DNA of 11,869 bases, from NCBI GenBank assembly GCA_003646055.1, contig QNDZ01000037.1:1-11869 (forward strand), given 5' to 3'. The translations under genes and the position numbers were made by a program. Every line of letters begins with the position of its first letter. The first letter of the stretch is position 1. Positions 7,344 to 11,869 of the stretch are shown here, piece by piece. The notes below the pieces were generated by a model. It searched no databases and was not told the origin of the DNA. It saw only the letters and a list, made by a program, of their open reading frames with translations. This DNA is from a bacterium. GTDB taxonomy: Bacteria > Hydrothermota > UBA3072 > B12-G15.

Positions 7344-9753
7344 TTTTACCCTCCAGGTAGGATTTTATCCTTTCAATCCTCAACTGATTGTATATGCTCC
7401 ACTCCTTCCTGAGTGAGTCCATTGCACCAAGAAGTACTTTGTTTCCCTGTTTATATTTCCCTTCCCTGATAAGCAGAACACCCTCCATATCCCCTGTGAT
7501 TGTGCCAGAAGGAAACTTCTCTGCCAGACTTTTATAACCAGTCCTGTCTCCCCTGTCAGAGCATACTATGGCCTTCCAGAGAAGGGGAAGGAAGAAGTCT
7601 GGATACCCTTTGAGTGAAACTGTGAAGAGGGATTCAGCACGTTCAACATTGCATCCAAAGTACTCAACGATACCCCTTACTGCCATGGCAAAGTCTGTGT
7701 TTGCATAGTTGAATTTATCCATGTTCTCCTTTGCTTCAATCCATCTTCCCTGGAGCAGGTAGAAAAGCTGGAGAAAATAGAAATCCCACTGGTCTGAGGT
7801 GATGGTGTAGGCCTTTTTTGCCAGTTCCTCAGCCCTTTTGTAATCCCCCTTCATCCCATAAATCCTTGCAAGTTCTGAATATACCTTTCCAAACCTTGCA
7901 TCAAGTTCAAGTGCCCTGTTATAAGCCTCTACAGCACCCTGTATATCCCCATTCCTCTCCTTGAGAAATCCAAGCAGGTAATAAAAGGTGGATTTCATAT
8001 ATCTGTCAGGAAACTCTTCATTCAAGGTTGACTGCACAATCTTTATCCCATTCTCACTATCTGTGCTGAATGCCTGTTTCAATAGATTCCAGAGGTGCTT
8101 TCTCATATCAAGATTTCTCAGGGCATAAGATGCATCAAACCCCTTCCCTCCAAGAATGTTACCCTTAAAATCAAGCCTTGTTAGACCCGTGTTCGTCTCC
8201 ACTTCAATGGTTCTGTCCTTTATTGATAAACCGAATGGTTTACCAGAACCTGGAAGCACAGTGTAAAATATCAGACCATACTCCTCTATCTGCGTTCTCC
8301 CTGCCCATAAAGGAGATTGTCCCCTGAACCCTTTTCCAGAAAGGGCAAAAACCACTGGCTTGAATCCAAGTTGGTTATTGACCCCTGCAAGCACAAGGTC
8401 CTTCACCCCATCCCCATCAACATCAACAAATCTTCTCTCCAGAACCCAGCCTGCATTCCAGAAATAGGCCTCAACAGTGGTGTTTCCAGGTGTATATTCT
8501 GTTATAAGATAGGGAAACCAGTAACGTGCAGACATCTCAACAATAAATTTCCTGTTTCCTTTACTCTTTAATGGAAGAATGTGTATGATATCCCTACCAC
8601 GGGATGACCCGTAAATATTATCCTGGGGTGGAATGAATTTCCATATTAGTTTCCCCTTTGCATTGAAACAATAAACTCCACCTGGTGCATCATTAAATGG
8701 GTCGTATCTGGTTCCAATGATTATCTCTCGCTTTCTATCACCTGTGACATCAGCAAGAACTACTGGAATGATGTTATTTTGTGTATGTATCTTTGTAAGT
8801 CTTCTTCCAAGAATATTGTAAACTGAAATCTCATGATCACTTATCTTTTCCACCCTCACAGGCGTATTTGAAGCAAATCCAAGGCCCAGGAGAACAAGCA
8901 TAAGGGATAAAAAAAGGGCGCTTGAAACCCTTACAACCTGCCTCCTTTTCCTTGACATGGGAAGTGATATTCTCCTTATGTTCTCTGCATTGAGTAAATC
9001 CTGTTTTATTCCCTCACATGTGGCATACCTGTAGTTTCTGTCTTTAAGCAGGCACTTCAGGATAATCCCTGTATAGACCCTTGGTATCCTTGCCCTTTTA
9101 AGTGGTTCAGAAGGTGGTGGTTCATTCAATATTGCAAACAGGGTTGAAGGAACATTATTCCTCTGGAATGGAGAACTTCCTGTCAGCATCTCGTAAAAAA
9201 CACAACCCAGTGAGAATATATCACTGCGCTCATCCCCCTGTTCCCCATTGATCTGTTCAGGTGAAAGATACGCAGGTGTTCCTATGATTCCACCAGTTTC
9301 GGTTACTGTCCTGTCTATGAATCGTGCTATACCAAAGTCTGTAATCTTCATCCTTCCATCTTTGAGAACGAATATATTTTCTGGCTTCAGGTCTCTGTGG
9401 GCAATACCCCTGGAATGGGCGAAGGAGATGGCATCAAGAATCTGGACAAACATTTCAATGGCCTTATCCAGTGGTAAAGCACCATCCTGGAGAACATCCC
9501 TCAATGTCCTTCCTTCAAGATACTCCATGAGGATGTATGGCTGCTCCCTGAAGATGCCCGTCTCAATAACCTCAACTATGCCAGGATGCTTGAGCCTTGT
9601 ATAAATATGGAATTCCCTATCTGTGACATCAATTGTTACAGTGGGTCTCAGATGCTTCAATGCATAGTAACCATTGAGTTCTTTATCATACACCTTGTAA
9701 ACAATACCAGTGGAGCCTCTCCCAATCTCCTCAATTATCTCAAATCTTTCCAT
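7327..9753 (-). CDS. Transmembrane Hanks-type Ser/Thr kinase with FG-GAP-like and TPR sensor region
   Basis: The 808-residue protein begins with a complete kinase domain (about 4-255): glycine loop GRGSTG (11-16), Lys33 in ALKHL, probable helix-C Glu47, HRDLKPEN (119-126), DFG (139-141), activation loop with Thr149, Thr151, Thr153 and Thr159, and SPE (164-166) in place of APE. A basic stretch (RKRRQVVR, 268-275) precedes one membrane helix (about 276-295), so the kinase is inside and the rest outside. The outer part has FG-GAP/VCBS-like calcium-type motifs, [10 protein letters not shown] (335-344) and [10 protein letters not shown] (444-453), suggesting a beta-propeller, followed by TPR-like helices (about 585-790). 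No PASTA repeats are present. It overlaps the FHA activator gene by 17 bases. The start ATG at 9753 gives a perfect kinase N-terminus but has no ribosome site. What it senses is unknown. Confidence 0.93.
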   Translation of the reverse strand: MERFEIIEEIGRGSTGIVYKVYDKELNGYYALKHLRPTVTIDVTDREFHIYTRLKHPGIVEVIETGIFREQPYILMEYLEGRTLRDVLQDGALPLDKAIEMFVQILDAISFAHSRGIAHRDLKPENIFVLKDGRMKITDFGIARFIDRTVTETGGIIGTPAYLSPEQINGEQGDERSDIFSLGCVFYEMLTGSSPFQRNNVPSTLFAILNEPPPSEPLKRARIPRVYTGIILKCLLKDRNYRYATCEGIKQDLLNAENIRRISLPMSRKRRQVVRVSSALFLSLMLVLLGLGFASNTPVRVEKISDHEISVYNILGRRLTKIHTQNNIIPVVLADVTGDRKREIIIGTRYDPFNDAPGGVYCFNAKGKLIWKFIPPQDNIYGSSRGRDIIHILPLKSKGNRKFIVEMSARYWFPYLITEYTPGNTTVEAYFWNAGWVLERRFVDVDGDGVKDLVLAGVNNQLGFKPVVFALSGKGFRGQSPLWAGRTQIEEYGLIFYTVLPGSGKPFGLSIKDRTIEVETNTGLTRLDFKGNILGGKGFDASYALRNLDMRKHLWNLLKQAFSTDSENGIKIVQSTLNEEFPDRYMKSTFYYLLGFLKERNGDIQGAVEAYNRALELDARFGKVYSELARIYGMKGDYKRAEELAKKAYTITSDQWDFYFLQLFYLLQGRWIEAKENMDKFNYANTDFAMAVRGIVEYFGCNVERAESLFTVSLKGYPDFFLPLLWKAIVCSDRGDRTGYKSLAEKFPSGTITGDMEGVLLIREGKYKQGNKVLLGAMDSLRKEWSIYNQLRIERIKSYLEGKNGLCD

Positions 9754-9788
9754 AGAAATTATTATATTTATTTTATCACAGGGGTCAA
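9754..9788 (-). promoter_or_regulatory. Candidate sigma-70-type promoter of the kinase operon
   Basis: On the minus strand TTGACC (9783-9788) and TATAAT (9761-9766) are 16 bp apart. The start of transcription would fall at or next to the ATG at 9753. No Shine-Dalgarno sequence is present between the -10 box and the ATG, so the kinase message may be leaderless. The element sits close to the dyads at 9797-9842, so a protein bound there could repress or help this promoter. Confidence 0.5.
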
Positions 9789-9794
9789 GGTATG

Positions 9795-9844
9795 TGTGAC
9801 ATTTTATGTCATATTATTCAGTACATTGACACACTTATGTCACA
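9795..9844. promoter_or_regulatory. Paired dyads between the kinase and propeller genes (candidate activator sites)
   Basis: A perfect 15-bp dyad, TGACATTTTATGTCA (9797-9811), and a second one, TGACACACTTATGTCA (9827-9842, one base longer between arms), have centres about 30.5 bp apart. The outer arms extend to TGTGACAT and ATGTCACA. They lie about 115 and 84 bp upstream of the predicted start at 9919, a typical enhancer position, and the half-sites match those at 5417-5466. Confidence 0.55.
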
Positions 9845-9858
9845 TGTTGATTTTGCTT

Positions 9859-9872
9859 ATACTGATTTTCAA
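9859..9872. repeat. 14-bp box shared with the zinc-ribbon upstream region, copy B
   Basis: ATACTGATTTTCAA is identical to 5377-5390. It again lies between the dyads and the candidate sigma-54 promoter, 20 bases upstream of that promoter. TATACT (9858-9863), which overlaps this copy, could also be taken for a -10 box, but no good -35 is at the right distance. Confidence 0.5.
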
Positions 9873-9892
9873 TGGATTATATTCATTTTTTC

Positions 9893-9908
9893 AGGAACAA
9901 AAATTGAA
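9893..9908 (+). promoter_or_regulatory. Candidate sigma-54 promoter of the propeller gene
   Basis: AGGAACAAAAATTGAA keeps the invariant GG, the AC at the end of the -24 element and TTG at -12, with GG-N10-G spacing. As in the zinc-ribbon promoter the -12 dinucleotide is GA rather than GC. The predicted start at about 9919 is directly ahead of the ribosome site AAAGGAGGG (9921-9929) and 14 bases before the ATG, a fitting arrangement. It is weaker than the zinc-ribbon copy at the -24 element. Confidence 0.42.
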
Positions 9909-9932
9909 CAAGGATATTAAAAAGGAGGGTCT

Positions 9933-11291
9933 ATGTTTTTACCACTTTTTCTTCTGCTTTCCCAGAGTGTTTTATGGGAGATACAGGTTGGTGGTCCTGC
10001 TGATGACCACTTTCGATGTCTCCTTGTCTCACATGACGGCTACATCTATGCTGCTGGTATCACCCATTCATACACCACATACGAAGACATCTACCTGATA
10101 AAAATCACCCCAGATGGTGATACGGTATTTACACGACGTTTTGGGGAAGATATGAATAAAGAGTATGCAAATGCAATACTTGAAATGCCAGATGGTGATT
10201 TAATCCTTGGAGGAAAAGGTGGGAACCCCACACAATTCTTCATAATGCAGGTTTCTCCCAATGGTGATTCACTTTGGGCAAAGGGGGTGGGAGATTCAAG
10301 TGACCTCAATTATATCTATGGAATGAGCACCACACGGGACGGTGGGTTCATTGCAACGGGTTCATCAGGAAGGAATGATGTTTATGTTGTGAAAACAGAT
10401 AGTCTGGGCAATTTAGAATGGGACAGGTACTATGAAAGGACTGATACTTCAAGTGGTTCTGGATATGGAATATACCAGCTGGAAGATGGGGGATATATAA
10501 TAGGTGCAAGTGAGTATGAAGGGGTAAATACATACATATGGATTATAAGAACAGATTCTGCAGGGGATACCCTCTGGACAAGGAATTATGGTGGGAATGG
10601 TGGAGAGGCAATGGTTTCCATGAGGAGAACCCCTGACAATGGGTTTATTATACTGGGTAAAACATACGCTTATTCCCCCTATGGAACACATGATTTTTAT
10701 TATATAAAACTTGATTCCAACCTTAATACTGAATGGGAGAGGGTCTATGGGACTGACTTCCCTGACCTGCCTGATGATATCACTGTGACACCCGACAGTG
10801 GATATGTGGGTGTAGGTCTATACTGGTATACAGTGAATTATACCCAAAATGGGTATGTCCAGAGGCTTGATAAGAACGGGGATACCCTCTGGACCTATAT
10901 TTACCCCATTGATTCAACGACTTTTATGGGCGTGGATGTATCCGCTGATAATTACATCTATATTTCGGGTAGCGTATCATCTGAATCTGATGAAGATGCT
11001 TTATGCCTTAAACTTTCAGACCCCTCAACAGGTGTGGATCATAAGGAAAACCCTGTAAAAACATATCCAGTATATTACGGAGGTTCTGTTTACCTTGAGT
11101 CCCCTGACGCCTTCCCTTGCTCCATTAAACTGATTGATAATGCTGGAAGGGTCGTTATCTCGAAAGAACAATTCCTTCACAGGGGAAACAATAGAATCTC
11201 CTTTGATAAAGAACTGGTGCCAGGTGTTTACTTTTTACATGTATCAGGTGCACGCAGAACCTTCACGCTCCGCATTGTTTATCTTTTGTAG
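9933..11291 (+). CDS. Secreted seven-repeat beta-propeller protein with a C-terminal sorting-like tail
   Basis: The 452-residue protein starts with a short hydrophobic stretch (MFLPLFLLLSQS) that looks like a signal peptide with almost no basic n-region. An in-frame stop lies four codons upstream (9918-9920), so the ATG at 9933 with AAAGGAGGG just before it is well supported. Seven repeats of about 50 residues follow. Each has the pattern D-G-D-T-L-W-T-R-x-Y-G-G, then T-x-D-G-G-Y-I-I-x-G, then a Y-x-I-K-x-D strand, consistent with a seven-bladed beta-propeller. From about residue 362 a beta-sandwich-like tail follows (IKLIDNAGRVV, then VPGVYFLHV), resembling Por-secretion-type C-terminal sorting domains. 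This suggests export and display at the surface. The gene is divergent from the kinase, whose outer region also looks propeller-like. Ligand or substrate is unknown, and no catalytic motif is seen. Confidence 0.85.
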   Translation: MFLPLFLLLSQSVLWEIQVGGPADDHFRCLLVSHDGYIYAAGITHSYTTYEDIYLIKITPDGDTVFTRRFGEDMNKEYANAILEMPDGDLILGGKGGNPTQFFIMQVSPNGDSLWAKGVGDSSDLNYIYGMSTTRDGGFIATGSSGRNDVYVVKTDSLGNLEWDRYYERTDTSSGSGYGIYQLEDGGYIIGASEYEGVNTYIWIIRTDSAGDTLWTRNYGGNGGEAMVSMRRTPDNGFIILGKTYAYSPYGTHDFYYIKLDSNLNTEWERVYGTDFPDLPDDITVTPDSGYVGVGLYWYTVNYTQNGYVQRLDKNGDTLWTYIYPIDSTTFMGVDVSADNYIYISGSVSSESDEDALCLKLSDPSTGVDHKENPVKTYPVYYGGSVYLESPDAFPCSIKLIDNAGRVVISKEQFLHRGNNRISFDKELVPGVYFLHVSGARRTFTLRIVYLL

Positions 11292-11311
11292 GATGTAGTA
11301 AAATTTATTCA

Positions 11312-11339
11312 GGGGAGGGATACTATTTAATTCCTCCCC
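11312..11339. terminator. Hairpin between convergent genes, possible shared terminator
   Basis: GGGGAGG (11312-11318) pairs with CCTCCCC (11333-11339), a 7-bp GC stem with an AT-rich loop that contains the stop codon of the amidohydrolase gene. Only a weak T-rich run follows on the minus strand and none on the plus strand, so its strength as a terminator is unsure. Its place between two convergent gene ends supports the idea. Confidence 0.4.
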
Positions 11340-11869
11340 ACATCACCTTACCATCAATGATTGTGGCAACACATGTTCCTTCAACCGTGAAGGGGTCACC
11401 TTCATATATTGTTATGTCTGCATCGTATCCTGGCTTCACCCTTCCTATTCTTTTATCCACCCCGCATATCTTTGCTGCATTTATTGTGATTGCCTTCACC
11501 CCCTCATGGTGTTTCAGCCCGTGTTTAACAGATAGACCAACCATGAGGGGAAGGTAATTTATGGGCACAACAGGTGCGTCTGTCATTATGGCAAAGAGTA
11601 TCCCCTTTTCCCAGAGTATCCTTGGTGTATCAAATGTTATCTCTTTAAGTTCCACCTTAACCCTTGCTGAAAAAGAAGGACCAACAACAACAGGAACCTT
11701 TTTCTTCTTCAGGTAATCAGCTATAAGATGTGCTTCAGTGCCATGCTCAATCACCAGTTTAAACCCTATTTCATCCCTCAACCTTATGAATGTGGCTATA
11801 TCATCACTCCTGTGTGAGTGTCCCCTCACAGGGATTTGCCTTTTAAGAACAGGTATGAGTGCCTCATAC
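11323..11869 (-). CDS. Amidohydrolase of the imidazolonepropionase-like type, N-terminus outside the window
   Basis: The frame is open to the window edge (it begins YEALIPVLKRQIPV), so the N-terminal half with the first metal-binding HxH is missing. About 180 residues of the C-terminal half of a TIM-barrel metal-dependent hydrolase are seen. Visible features are VRGHSHRSDD, where His-x-His and the Asp pair match the RxHxHRxDDI motif of this COG1228 group, then VIEHGTEAHLI with a metal-ligand type His, and a MTDAPV segment with the late catalytic Asp. The end, ITINAAKICGVDKRIGRVKPGYDADITIYEGDP, is the standard amidohydrolase closing strand set. Relatives usually have His after this Asp (TDHPV) and here it is Ala. 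The substrate cannot be set from this half. The gene converges on the propeller gene with a 31-base gap. Confidence 0.88.
   Translation of the reverse strand, partial: YEALIPVLKRQIPVRGHSHRSDDIATFIRLRDEIGFKLVIEHGTEAHLIADYLKKKKVPVVVGPSFSARVKVELKEITFDTPRILWEKGILFAIMTDAPVVPINYLPLMVGLSVKHGLKHHEGVKAITINAAKICGVDKRIGRVKPGYDADITIYEGDPFTVEGTCVATIIDGKVMWGGIK

Noticed and set aside
9795..9844. CRP/FNR-type site, because TGTGA and TCACA half-sites are present
   Set aside because: The arms within one dyad would be separated by nine bases instead of the six needed for CRP, and FNR-type TTGAT arms are absent. The TGACAT-N3-ATGTCA reading fits all four dyads better.
9826..9863. Sigma-70 promoter for the propeller gene using TTGACA (9826-9831) and TATACT (9858-9863)
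   Set aside because: The spacing is 26 bp, too long, and no acceptable -10 box lies 16-18 bp after TTGACA. TATACT alone remains possible but weak.
9933..11291. CRISPR-like or tandem DNA repeat in the propeller gene
   Set aside because: The repeats are at protein level only, about 50 residues each and diverged. There is no exact repeated DNA unit with spacers.

Overview
The window reads as one chromosomal segment of an AT-leaning bacterium with Lys/Glu-rich proteins, many AGG/AGA arginine codons and tightly overlapping genes, which suggests a thermophilic or otherwise compact genome. A secreted protein ending in what looks like a type IX-style C-terminal sorting domain, and a Ser/Thr kinase with FG-GAP-like and TPR sensor parts, would fit a lineage near the FCB group or a candidate phylum such as WOR-3. 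That placement is an inference; there is no rRNA or other marker gene here.

Left part (1-4657, + strand): the 3' part of a TPR protein gene runs by overlapping genes into a pyrimidine operon, pyrK-pyrD-pyrF-pyrE, and then a small class I methyltransferase gene. PyrK and PyrD form a class 1B (NAD-linked) dihydroorotate dehydrogenase, and PyrE and PyrF carry the pathway from orotate to UMP. Neighbouring genes overlap by 8 to 44 bases or lie 2 bases apart, which suggests one translationally coupled transcript whose promoter is outside the window.

Middle (4658-5109): about 450 bases without a confident gene. It holds short open stretches that may be decayed gene fragments, and a good intrinsic terminator for the minus strand.

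Right part (5010-9932, - strand): a transmembrane Hanks-type Ser/Thr kinase (808 aa) overlaps the gene for a sigma-54 activator with the order FHA-GAF-AAA+-Fis-type HTH. A small double zinc-ribbon gene follows. Divergent to the kinase is a gene for a secreted seven-repeat beta-propeller protein with a sorting tail (9933-11291, +). A partial amidohydrolase gene converges on it at the right edge.

The main finding is regulatory. The upstream regions of the zinc-ribbon gene and of the propeller gene, 4.5 kb apart and on opposite strands, share the same three-part layout. Each has (1) a pair of dyads close to TGACAT-N3-ATGTCA, centred about 31-32 bp apart, (2) an identical 14-bp box, ATACTGATTTTCAA, and (3) a GG-N10-GA element ending TTGAA that resembles a sigma-54 -24/-12 promoter, placed 84-126 bp downstream of the dyad centres. 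A sigma-54 activator is encoded between them. The proposed circuit is: the kinase senses something outside the membrane, the phospho-signal is read by the FHA domain of the activator, and the activator turns on the propeller and zinc-ribbon genes.
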